Source of the DNA: Neolentinus lepideus HHB14362 ss-1
Taxonomy: Eukaryota > Basidiomycota > Agaricomycetes > Gloeophyllales > Gloeophyllaceae
NCBI GenBank assembly: GCA_001632425.1
Contig: KV425631.1
Location: 38,091-102,090 of the forward strand
Direction: 5' to 3'
Length of the DNA stretch: 64,000 nt
Position numbers and translations under genes: made by a program. Each line of letters opens with the position of its first letter. Positions within the stretch are counted from its first letter, which is position 1. This document shows positions 34,066-44,518 of this stretch, one piece after another. The notes under the pieces are model-generated. The model did no database searches. It was not told the DNA's origin and was given only the letters and a program-made list of their open reading frames with translations.

Positions 34066-35860
34066 GACACAATAAGAACGAAATGTGATGATTTTTTTGG
34101 TTGCAAGCTCGGTTATGTTGAATAGTCTATTGCCAGGAAAAGAAATCTGTATCGTGGTCATCGTCATCGTATAATGGAAAATGAATCAGCGTAATGTTGT
34201 GCACGTACCCTCAAACCAGCTTGCCTCCTTGCGAGAAACAGGTATAATTTGGAGTCGCTGTTTGAATTGATGCGCACGCGAGATGTGCGTCCCACTGATG
34301 CAGGTTTCGCCTTAGAGAGTGAAAGCTTACATTTGATGGTACGTCCAAGCTTGTAAACATTCCGTTAAAAGGAGGTTACGCAGTGGCGATCGCGAAGGCG
34401 GAGTTTGTTGCCTTTATTTAGGTTTATTTGAATTTATTTGCGACCAGGCCACCAGCCACAGTTAGCGGAGTCGAAATCCGAGGAGACTCGGGCACTTGAC
34501 GATTTGGTATAAGGTCGCTCATCTGTCAAGTTGATAGCAACGTTATGTGGAATTTCAGAGGCTGATTCTTTACGGGAAGTACATCCAGCCTAGCGGATTC
34601 TCACATCGATTCGATGAAGCATACTATTAGCTATTCAACAGCCCACCGCGTCTTAAAAGTAGTGAATGGAGTCCCAGTTAAGACACGAGCACATAAGTAT
34701 TTGCAATGTTAGAATAGACAAGAGATTGCTTGTAATGCCATCTGGTGTCGCTCCGAGTTCTCTCAGACATTCACTATCGAGAGATACCAGCACTCGGAGT
34801 ATCTTCCCATTCCTAAAGGGTTTTGTAGAAGGTTCTGGAATACCTGGAACACTGTCTGCTACAGAGCGCGCGGTGATACTCCGTTAAGGGGTCAGTGAAG
34901 GATCTGTGGTAATGTGGTCTTCCGCGAGTAGTTAATGCTAAGCCGGCGTTATGAATCACTGTAGTTTATCCACGCTCACGGCATCAATTTAAAATGGATG
35001 GCAACTGCACACCCACTGGGAGTTATGGATAAGAGCTTTGCCGGCAGGACAGTTGCGGAGCAATTGGAGATATAATGGTTACTTCGTCTGAAATGAATTC
35101 GATTGATAGTCGAAGAGCAGGCTCATGGTACAGAAACAACTGCTTTCTTTCGCGTTGTGGGTGTGTACTGAATAGTGAATAACGTCAGCCGGGCGTGTAC
35201 AATATTTGTCCAGCAACTCACTTAACCATCAGAAGGATATCGGTTTGAAGATTGAGTAATAGCAGAGGAGTCCGCCACAGGCTTTGGTGACATCTGCAGA
35301 CCCACTGTTCAATGGCCTTAATGGTCACTACACACGTAGTCAAAGTTCATGAAGATCTCTGAACGCGAGGAGCATGTGTGTCTCATTGAGTTTTTGGGAA
35401 CCATTCGTCGTAGAGATGTCCGACTCTTGTCTGATCGTTTCCGAGCAGCAATGGGGGCATGATTGTGCAGAAACGCCTGGATTAAGTAAGGCTGCGACGG
35501 CAGTCACAGTGCAAGATTCAAGGTAGCTGGAAGATTTTTCTGGAGTATCTCAACTCTAGGAGACTCACCGTGAGTTCAAGCGCTCAGCCACCGAGATTGG
35601 AAGATGGGAGATGCCGATCCAATAGGGTCGCGGCCTTTGAGATGGGCGCGGCTCGTCGTTCGATTCCGAACTTTGGCAGAAACGCAAACGCAAAGCCCGG
35701 TGCAAGCGAGACAAAATGGGAGGGGATTTCTGGGCCGTGCAGTTGCGCTCCTGCAACGTATCCTCCACCCCCAGAACCTGCCTTTTTAGGCATCCTCCCC
35801 CAAAATCCCCTTATTTCTCGTCCTCTGCGCGCCGTTCTTCTTCGAGAGAACATTCAGATA
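34066..35860. other. intergenic, no recognised gene
   Basis: About 1.8 kb of lower-GC sequence between two plus-strand genes. Open frames are short and featureless. Sequence from about 35565 is GC-richer and belongs to the 5' untranslated region or promoter of the next gene; it stays open in frame with that gene from 35570, but an ATG at 35861 is the better start. Confidence 0.4.
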
Positions 35861-38012
35861 ATGGATACAGACGTAGAGATGTCGATTCCAAGCGAAATTC
35901 CTCGGACGACCCCATCAAAATCGCCTTCGCTGGCGTCGCCGCCGCCTGTGTCCGAGTCAAGCCGTACTTCCCACATCGCCGACGACGACATCGAATCGCA
36001 GAGTGCCTCTGCCGGCTCTGACTCGCCTACGACACCCGTGGAGGTCGAGGCCGTCGATGGCGAGGCCGTTGTGAACGGAGAGGGCAAGTCACTAACGCCA
36101 GCTGAAGCCACTTCGTCTGAGGCTCAGCCGGGTGCTGCGGCGAAACCCGCGTCAACTGCCGCCAAACCAAAGTCCACCAAAACCGCTCGTCCTCGCTCAC
36201 CCTCACCTACTCCGCCGCCGCCGCCTCCTCAGCTGCAGACAATTCGTCTGCACATACCTCTGGGCGGTCCTGATGCCTACCAAGTCGACATTTCCACGCT
36301 CGCCAAGAGCAGTGGGCAGCGGTCGCCCACGCCTCCGCCGTCCAAGATAGACACTAGCGATAGCGAGGGCGATGACGAGGCATCAGGCAAAGACAAGGAT
36401 AAGGATAAGGACGAGAAGAAGAAGCGCAAGGTGCGTGATGAGGTCGGCGTCGCTCATGGTACGTACTGATGCACGGTACAGCGGAAGAAGAACCTAGCTA
36501 GTGAATACTACGACCTAACTGATCCGTTCATCGATGACTCGGACCTCGCTCTCGACCAGCGAACGCACTTTGCGCAGACGAAGCAGCAAGGCTTCTATGT
36601 TTCCAGTGGTGAAGTCGCACTGCTGAAGGAAAAGTACGCCGTCTATCGTCACACGTGGACATGCTCTGACACTTTTCAGGACTCCGAAGAAGCCCAAGTC
36701 GAAGAAGCTACCTCTACTTCCCCTCACGAACCCATCTGTCAAACGAGATCCAGAGGTCGTTTTCGCCGGGCCAAGTGCAGAGTCGGTGTCGGTCGACGGC
36801 ACGCGAGACACACCGATCCCAGTCATGTCCGACAACGAGGACGCCGTGTCCGGTCTCAAGCGCAAGCCGAGTCTTGGAGCGGTGGACGGAAAAGGGAAGA
36901 AGAAGCGCAAGACGGCGGATATTCGTCCGTTCCACCCCGAGCTCGAGCAGTTGATTGATGAACTCAAGCTCGCTATATCTAAAGGTGTGTCGATCCCCAC
37001 CACCTCACTCGTCTTGGGTAACACTCTTTCAGAATCATGGGAGGTCAAGGGCAAGTTCCCACCGACCATCAAACCACTTCTAGCCCAGGTCGCCGTGAAG
37101 GCCATCCAACTAGACGAGTACGACGACAACTTCTTCAACCTTTTACCTCGTATATTCCCGTATAATCGCTTCACCATGAGCAAACTCGTCAAACGTACCG
37201 TCTTCCAGGATCACATGCGACTGTTAACGGAGCGTCAGGAGGTGTTGCTACAGCAGCTGACCGAGATGGCGAGAGATGGGTTTCCGAAGGCGAAGGAGGA
37301 ATGGGAGAGAAGTGTTGTCGCATGGGGTGTGTGTCGTGAGATCCGACGTATGGTTCCACGGTAGGACTGACCTGTTCATGTCTTACAGAGAAACGACAAG
37401 AGAGGGCAAAAGCAGAAGCGGAGGTTAGTGGAGTCGGTTCGACGGAGGGTACACCCTCTGTCGCTCCTCCTCCTCTCCCGGAGGATAATCATGTCAACGG
37501 TGACGATCCAGAAGGTGGACATGCCAACGCCAATGGGGCAGGAAAGGAAGGGGGCAGAGAACCTCATCCTCCTGCGAAGAAGTACCGATTGACAGATCAG
37601 ATGAAGACCATCATTTGGAATCTGGTTCTGCTGAGCAACGAATGTTGTAGAATTGAGAACGAGAAGAAGTAAGTGATGATCGTGTATCCTCGGTGGAGTA
37701 GCGACGATTCTGACACTACTGTTGCGTAACATTAGCTCCCTGGAAAACTCACCGCTCCAGGTTAGCGAGCAGGGGTTGAGGAAGGTCTTATATCAGAAGG
37801 TCGGTACATACTACCCACTATATTCAGTGTCTGATGAGATGTTTAGATTGTAGCAGCATATCCAGACGGATGGATGTCTTCTGGTCAGATCTCTAGGGAA
37901 GGTATGGTCCCGGATGCTATTTGGTGTGTTGTCACAACCTGACGCTGTGATGACAGTGAGCGCAATGAAGAAGAGGTTTGAGAAGGAAGCTATGGAGAAC
38001 GAAAGCCAGTGA
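35861..38012 (+). CDS. ubinuclein/Hpc2-like subunit of the HIR histone chaperone complex
   Basis: Hpc2/ubinuclein proteins bind H3.3-H4 within the HIRA/HIR complex and support replication-independent nucleosome assembly in the nucleus. The diagnostic HUN domain is in exon 2 (36482-36633): ASEYYDLTDPFIDDSDLAL followed by the HFAQTKQQGFYV segment. Upstream is a disordered Ser/Pro/Glu-rich region with a Lys-rich KDKDKDKDEKKKRK run. Downstream, IRPFHPELEQLIDELKLAI and KFPPTIKPLLAQVAVKAI, then FFNLLPRIFPYNRFTMSKLV, correspond to the ubinuclein middle conserved region. Exon 1 is 35861-36430; introns at 36431, 36634, 36985, 37328 and in the 3' part (about 37670, 37800, 37900) splice in frame. The end reads FEKEAMENESQ with TGA at 38010-38012. 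Confidence 0.9.
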
Positions 38013-38543
38013 AACGGCGAAGCATCCTAGACTCCTTACTCTGGTTCTGCTTGATTGCGTTATATTTCCTTCGGACCTGCTGCCATTACTTTATTCTTTC
38101 GTCTTATGGATCTGCTTTCAGTGCACTCTACCTTACTGTACACCCTCCCCATAGGTATGGTCTCCTCAGTTATCTACTGTTTTCTACATGTCGTTGCTGT
38201 GTCGTTCTCTGTATCATCAGGTATATCGGCAGCGTACTCAATTTGACGTGACCGCGCTTCCTTGCTGTAAACTTGCATTGGATGACAGGAGTTCTTAATC
38301 ACATAGGCCTACAGCGTCCAAGATTGTATCGACAGAAAGCCCTTGCGGGTACTGTCGCATTATTGAGGCTGGACGTTGCAGAAGTCATGACGTTCGGATC
38401 CCGATCACTAGAGCTTACAATGTCAGCCAGCGGTCAGGATACCAATATCGGCTCATAAGAAGGTATCCCGCCATATTACCCTTACTCTGCTCGTCCTTCC
38501 TGTGAATGTTCTTGCCTTTGCTCTTCCAAATTATCATCTTTCA
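38013..38543. other. intergenic, no recognised gene
   Basis: About 530 bases between two plus-strand genes. Hydrophobic-looking open frames near 38009-38251 read through T-rich sequence, are out of frame with the neighbours, and are not supported. Confidence 0.4.
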
Positions 38544-39296
38544 ATGGCGGCGAACCCCATCACCAACTCTTCTTCACCATCCCTATCCGCAAGGGACATC
38601 TATAAGGACCTCCAAAATCTTCCAGGTCCCTTATTCCATGCGCCCTCCCCTATCCCGGCCGAAGGCAAAGTTACCCACCTTCAGAGCGCCATTGCCTCAT
38701 TGCTCCTCCATCCGCTACTCGAATCGTCACTCCACCTCATGAACTACTCGCTCTACGCACCTCACTTCATCTTGCGAAAGATGCAGAACTCCAGGGGAGG
38801 CCAGCATCTCCACGGGATACTCCATCGCGTCGAAGGAGACTACGAGAACGCGCGGATATGGTACCGGGAGGCTAGTGGCACAGAGACTCCTCCGACGGAG
38901 GTGACGAACCGGGAGGGCGAGGACGTGTTCGTCGAGTTCTGGGCACGCCAGACGCAGCTGCTGAAGGACACAGATGCGGAGAAGATCGAGGACAAAGCTC
39001 AACGCGCACGAGCAGCGGCAATCGCGTTCGTTGACCGCGTGGAGAAGATGAAGGAGCAGTCTAAGGGTCAAGTCTTCGAAGCAGGTCTGGGGACGGCTGA
39101 GCGAAAGGAATTGGAGGATATTAGCAAGGCAGAGCTGAATGCGATTGCGGAGTGGGCAGGGAAGAAGTTCGGATGGGAGAGCTGGGGGGAAGGGGTGGGT
39201 GGTGCCAAAGATGCGAGCAGCGCATACACGGGGAATACGCAGGAGCAGAAGGAAGTGTTCATGAAACAGATGGGAGAGGGCATTCGAAGTTTTTGA
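38544..39296 (+). CDS. uncharacterised 250-aa protein, single exon
   Basis: Uninterrupted frame from ATG 38544 (MAANPITNSSSPSLSARDIY) to TGA 39294-39296. It contains a central helical segment (LHGILHRVEGDYENARIWYR, as in tetratricopeptide-like helices) and a charged helical stretch (EKIEDKAQRARAAAIAFVDR, then VEKMKEQSKG). There is no signal peptide or membrane helix. I do not recognise the family. Coding status is supported by strongly biased third positions, by length without introns, and by the fact that the overlapping minus-strand frame is plainly its shadow. An in-frame ATG at 38502 would add 14 residues, but the second start follows a better purine context. Confidence 0.78.
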   Translation: MAANPITNSSSPSLSARDIYKDLQNLPGPLFHAPSPIPAEGKVTHLQSAIASLLLHPLLESSLHLMNYSLYAPHFILRKMQNSRGGQHLHGILHRVEGDYENARIWYREASGTETPPTEVTNREGEDVFVEFWARQTQLLKDTDAEKIEDKAQRARAAAIAFVDRVEKMKEQSKGQVFEAGLGTAERKELEDISKAELNAIAEWAGKKFGWESWGEGVGGAKDASSAYTGNTQEQKEVFMKQMGEGIRSF

Positions 39297-39752
39297 TATA
39301 ACATCCACATCGAACGTACTGTATATGCATATCTTGAAGCTGCAACTCTTGCGTAAGGTTCAGAATCCATGTCAGCATATCGCCATCGACGACAGGTACC
39401 AAGCTCTGCTGTGACTCCATCCGACATCGTAAGATGAGGTTCCGTTCCAACTGAACACGATACCGGTGCATATACTCAGGTTCCGATAGAGAAAAGAAGA
39501 TGGAGACAGACGATAGACCGCTGAAGATGCGAAAGGACGGAGAACGACGGATTCACGTACTGCCCTCTAGCGATACATCACAGTAAGTAGCAGAATTTCC
39601 AACCTCGATGCTCGGAAAGACGATGACGAGAACGTGATGAGGGAGTACTATAAACGTGAAGTGACATACGTCATGTGATCTGCAACGCGTAAGGTCACGT
39701 CGACGCGCAGGATTGTCTGCATCCCTTACCTCACCGAGACACCGACGTCCGC
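39297..39752. other. intergenic, no recognised gene
   Basis: About 455 bases separating two plus-strand genes; no motif or RNA signal was identified. Confidence 0.4.
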
Positions 39753-41983
39753 ATGGCAGAATATCATACAGTACTTTCAAAATCTGCTCTCCAAGAGCGC
39801 TTGCAAGCGCTGGGGGCGCCTTACGTATCGGGGGAGGATCTGGAGCGGCTGAACAAAGGTCATTCCGGAGATGCCTTAACGTTTCTTCTAGAGCATATGG
39901 TGGGTCGAAGTGTGGCTCGCGAATCAAGAGATCAATTATATCAGTACGCTTTTTTGCGGATGAACCTGGAGACTGTACTCTAATATAATCTTTCGGTGCA
40001 GTTTCCAAGATGGCGAGCGAGGGTCATCATTGCGTGCACCTCGCATCAATACTTCCCTTATGGATGTCAAGAACGCCCAATCGAGTTTCATAGGAGCCAA
40101 GAAAGACGTGGAGGAGCTGCATGAATCTCTGAATAAGCGTCACAAGTCCCTGGCTGATCTACGTACGCTACTTACTTTGCACCTGAGCGGGAATAACATC
40201 TTTCGATTCAGAGCACGAGGCCTCAATTCTCAAGGAACGCATTCGAGACAAGCAAGCCGTCGACCTTCTGTTAAGTGTGCTAGAGAAGAAGTCAGCTATC
40301 AGGACACAGAGATTGAAAGAAGTGACGCGGTTGCTGGAACGACTCAAGTACGTCGTAATTCAATTAATGTTGTGGCATTAATTTTGATACTGAATATACC
40401 AGGAATGGTGCCAATGAGCAACCCATAAAGGTGCCGTCTATTATAAGCGACGACCGTACCACTTATGACATTTCGTACCAGGCCATGCTAATACCATCTA
40501 CTGCAGTGTCCAAAGTGAGCGATCCAGCGCCACAAACCTCCTATACTCGAGATACTCTTGCGGTAAGCCCTAAGGCGTCAATCTACCATGGACGTTTTGA
40601 CTGATTACTATAGGTTCTACGAGCTCGTCACATCCGGAGGTCGTCGTGCGACTTGCAGAAAGGCAAGGAGAATGCTCAAGCTAAGCTTCGTCGATGTATC
40701 GCTGGGGTGCTACAATGCCCTGAAGACGATGATGAAGTGCACCTCACTTTGTCTGTGTCCGAGTTCCCACTTCTCCCGATCTATCCAGGCTAAATCTGCA
40801 CTTAACCTTCAGAGAACGTATTGTCCGATCAGCGAAAACCAGAGCAGCTCGAAAACTTAAGCCACATGAAGTGCTATCGCAAGTATCTACAGTGCAAGCG
40901 GTGAAGCTTGTCACTGAGCTCGTAAGCCTACTATGTCCCATTCAAACTATACGAGCCATACCGACGTCCAATGATCAGAGCGTGAAACAAGCAAAGCTCC
41001 AGCGCTTGTCAGATACCACTGTCGCCTTAACTCATCTCTCCGCTCAGCACGTTAGCAATGCGAGCCTTTCCGTCCTTACATTATATGCCTCCCTTCTTAC
41101 GTCCTTGTAGATCCTAACATTCGTCAACTCGACCTCACAAGCGTTGCGTACTTCGTTGGACACTGAAGCGAAGGCCGTCCAGGGACACATAGAAATCCTG
41201 CAGTGGGACATTTTTGCTCAAGACAAAGTCAGGTCCGAGACTAGCACCTTCCAAGCTGAGCTGTGCAGTGTCCTTGGGCTAGCTCAGCACACAGTATGTC
41301 TCATCGGCGACTGGTTCCTCTGTGGTGCTGACGACCGTGTACAGGCTCCGAAGAAGATATTGGAGGCTGTGGACACGCTTGTGTCTGAAGGTGATCACCA
41401 GCTCGCAGATCATACATCATTCGCTGACTTGTTCTGCAGAGCAAAGACGACAAACCTTTCTGGAGCACACGATCCTTCCGGATCCCGCATCCTTCCAGAC
41501 TGAGAGCGATGGTGCCTTGCTATGTAGGTCTACACGGCTGCCGACCAGTGCATTTTCTGACTTCCGATCGTCGTAGTGAAACACAAGAACGATGAGCGTA
41601 AAGTTGAAGAACAACTGTTCAAGCTCCTCACACGTAAGATAGAGAAAGCAAAGAAGGGTGATGTTCTTGTGAAGGACATTGAGACGACGACAAGGGAGAT
41701 GAATAGGATTACGTCCCTGTCCCGCTGACCTATCGAGGACTTTGCTGCTATGTCTAGCTTTCACCAATTTCAGTCTCAAATTGGAGAGTAGACGTCGCAA
41801 CATTTGTCTTCCCAGTGACATGTTCCAGACCCTGCTCCACCCGCCACCTCGAGCAGCACTGTAGCGTTCAACCCCGGAGCGCGGGCAATGTGGACTCCAC
41901 CAGGGTCGACTCCACTCCCGAAACAAAGACGTAAAGAAGAGCCCAGGCTCTCCACACTAACTCAAACAGTACTAATGCCATGA
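39753..41983 (+). CDS. uncharacterised coiled-coil protein
   Basis: Multi-exon gene whose pieces splice into a helical, coiled-coil-like protein. Exon 1 (39753 to about 39942) reads MAEYHTVLSKSALQERLQAL and GDALTFLLEHMVGRSVARES. It joins through a GTACGC-GCAG intron to FQDGERGSSLRAPRINTSLM and KKDVEELHESLNKRHKSLAD. Later exons give further heptad-like stretches (for example KLVTELVSLLCPIQTIRAI and ERKVEEQLFKLLTRKIEKAK). The C-terminus is a disordered basic/Pro segment (FNPGARAMWTPPGSTPLPKQ) with stop TGA at 41981-41983. Coiled-coil length and architecture would suit a cytoskeletal or spindle-associated component, but I do not recognise a family. Internal exon edges between 40165 and 41780 are only partly resolved. 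Confidence 0.55.
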
Positions 41984-42562
41984 ACCCTGCGAAATCCGAG
42001 CACTGCGTCTTGGCACCCACCGGTTATGTAAGTTGCTATAAGTCCTATTTGGTGCCGTGGGTTGTAATACCACAACCCAAACCTATTAGGAGTCTCGACC
42101 CGCGGCTCCCTGTGGTGCTGTTCAATCCGTTCCGTCAACGGAACGGCGGCAACGTCTGCCTTCCCATTCTAGATAATACGCTATGCCACAAGATCAAAAA
42201 ACCATGATTAACGCCGGATTTGCACGGGCCGCCCGATGGAACTCAAGCGGTCGTGGCCCTAAATAATCTTGTGGCAGCTTGTCCGTCTTTTGGAGGTATC
42301 CATTCGGTCAACCAAGCGATCGTGGTACTGCAGCTACCTGCTCCGACGTACTGCATGACTATGACTCGGTGCTGCGGGCGCGGTGCATTAGCCGTGCTTG
42401 CATAGCCAGCGGACCTATATAAACAGGGCTCGCGATTCTGGTCGACTCATCGTGACTCGAATCCAGGAACCAGCCCCCTCAGCGAGGTTGTGTGAACAGC
42501 TGTCTGGCAACCGATACAACATTTCCTCTCTCCATCTCCTTTCCCGTCAACACAGCACGATA
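41984..42562. other. intergenic, putative promoter of the 60-aa gene
   Basis: Contains a perfect TATATAAA at 42416-42423 about 140 bases before the ATG at 42563. Short inverted repeats occur near 42056-42077 (GTTGTAATACCACAAC) and 42127-42144 (CCGTTCCGTCAACGGAACGG-like). No gene is recognised in this stretch. Confidence 0.4.
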
Positions 42563-42802
42563 ATGGTTGTCCAAGCGGTGCAACTTGGTCAGAAGCACTC
42601 ACCCTGTGCTTCGAAGGCTCCCATGGTCTCGTTTTCACAACCGTACGTGCCAATTGTGACGTGAATGCTGGCTGCTATCGCTCACCTTCTTTTGCGTAGA
42701 ATGGGATACGATGCTGCGCCGCCTAACGTGCCGACTGCTGGAGGTCCAAGACCTCGGCCTGTCAGGCCGCCTCCGAGGCCAAGGCCCCGGATGTCCAAGT
42801 AA
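42563..42802 (+). CDS. candidate 60-aa proline/arginine-rich small protein
   Basis: Two exons (42563-42642 and 42700-42802) joined by a 57-nt GTACGT-GTAG intron give 60 codons plus TAA. The product starts MVVQAVQLGQKHSPCASKAP and ends in a Pro/Arg repeat region (GGPRPRPVRPPPRPRPRMSK). Supporting signs are a TATA box at 42416-42423, a fitting 5' leader and consistent splicing. Without the intron the frame stops at 42664, so splicing is what creates the basic tail. There is no signal peptide and no C-terminal CaaX box, so it is not a mating-pheromone precursor. No family is recognised; this could still be a chance model. Confidence 0.35.
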
Positions 42803-44518
42803 ACCTGTAGTACTATTATGCCTTTAGGTCTCAGTGAGTATGAAGATGTCTAAGTTGGACGAAGTTCCCGATTACTCACAGCGATCGCCAGTGGTTTCAT
42901 TTCAAAGGACATTTCGAAAGTTGCTTATTGGAACTCACGTATATACCCCCCTTCCTGTACTGGTATTTTCAGTCTGTGCGGACCTCATCCTGTCCCTTTC
43001 TTTGATGCCTACAGTAGCAGATTTCCGTTAATTTTTGGACATTGTAGCCCCATACTTTGTATCCTTACCAATGAATACCCTCCCAGTACGTCGACTATGG
43101 TGGTCATTGCTCTACGTGTCAGATGTGCATCAATGAGGAGGAAACAAACGAATCTGTATTCTTGTGGGATTGCATACACGTACGTTACAACCGCAAGATC
43201 ACCCCATATTGATAAACAAGTGTCTGATCCTGAGCGACGAATCGAGAATTAAAAGCAGCCAGATGGAAATGACTGGACTGGACTCACATGTTCTCGCACC
43301 CTTCCTCTCGTCCTATAGCCGTCGAGAGATTCCAGAGCTCGCATATTAAGTCGGATATGGTCAATAAGCAAGTGCATTGATTTTTCGTAACGGAAAACAG
43401 AACATCCAGGTACCCAAGTCCGTGGACAATAACGACTCTTTGGACCATGCATAGCCAACATGCATCACCCATCAGTAGCTGGGCAAGTCCGAGGACATGT
43501 GGACAGCCGAAGCTTCGTACAACGCTGGAAAGGGCTCTTCCTGAGCTGTACGAGTCACATTTATTCGCGTTATACTTAAACGGTGAGGCATGCGTTGCGA
43601 CCTAGATCTTAACGCAAACATAGCCTCGGAGCGTCTTCTGAAGTCAATAACATCCAGCCCAAACCATGGTGTGTTACTCAAGCCTTTCAGTCACATCAGC
43701 AAACATTGTTTAGGTCATGCTTACATCGGTCCGTTCCGGCTTCGCGGATGGTGTACTCGCGTCCCGCGGTAGTGTTTATCGGGTGGATATAGAGACCACC
43801 GCGGCCCCGCCTGGGAGCTTGGACAAACAAGGAGTTCTTGAGACTTTAGAAACGTAGCCATAGTCGCGTGGCTCTGTGATCGAATGCTTCATATCCAAGG
43901 ATCCAGAAGGTGCAGTGCAAGGGTCAGGGTCGTGCAAAACGAGACGCAGTGAACCTTGTTACCTTGTGGGAATTGACAGGATCGACCGCCATATCGTGGT
44001 CTTGAAGAGTCTGCATCACCAGGGGATGTCGAGGAGATGTGGTTAGAGACGTTTTCTCTTAATGACATTATCAGTAGGGCAACGGTCACCAGTGATCGCC
44101 AGGTTAAGATAGTCCCGTCCATGAGCTCTGTCGCCAAAAAAGCCTCGACTCGCGTTACTCATCAAACGTCTTGTTAATTGACGAACGTTAACTGTTGGTA
44201 TAAAACAAAGACAAGTAGCGGCTATTGATCGCGGTCGCTTTCGGATTCCTGTTTTATAACGTAACACCATCTCGTACTGTAAAGCCGGGACAAGAAGCCC
44301 TCGCAGCAAGTACCAACAAGTCGCAACAGTATACAGCCCATCAACGCGAAGCTCTTGACTGTAACTGGAGTACTGAAGTCTGAAAACAACTTCAAGCTTT
44401 AAGTCGGAGGGTTACAAATTCGTTGAGAAGATGCCGAAAGGAAGCAGGTTCTTCGGGCCGTCGTTGATCGCTTTGTAGTTGACTTATCGATTCCAAAAAT
44501 CGAGCCATCATCGTCAAA
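42803..44518. other. intergenic, no firm gene
   Basis: About 1.7 kb. A short segment at about 43085-43180 reads HCSTCQMCINEEE in one plus frame, vaguely zinc-ribbon or RING-like, but it is isolated and has no supported extension. Open frames on both strands are otherwise unremarkable. The right end is the promoter of the peptidase gene. Confidence 0.35.

Noticed and set aside
42563..42802. Mating-pheromone precursor interpretation of the 60-aa candidate
   Set aside because: The product ends MSK without a CaaX box, which basidiomycete pheromone precursors require.
43085..43180. Cysteine-containing HCSTCQMCINEEE segment, possible RING/zinc motif
   Set aside because: Cysteine spacing does not fit a known finger, and the segment is isolated in a gene-free stretch.
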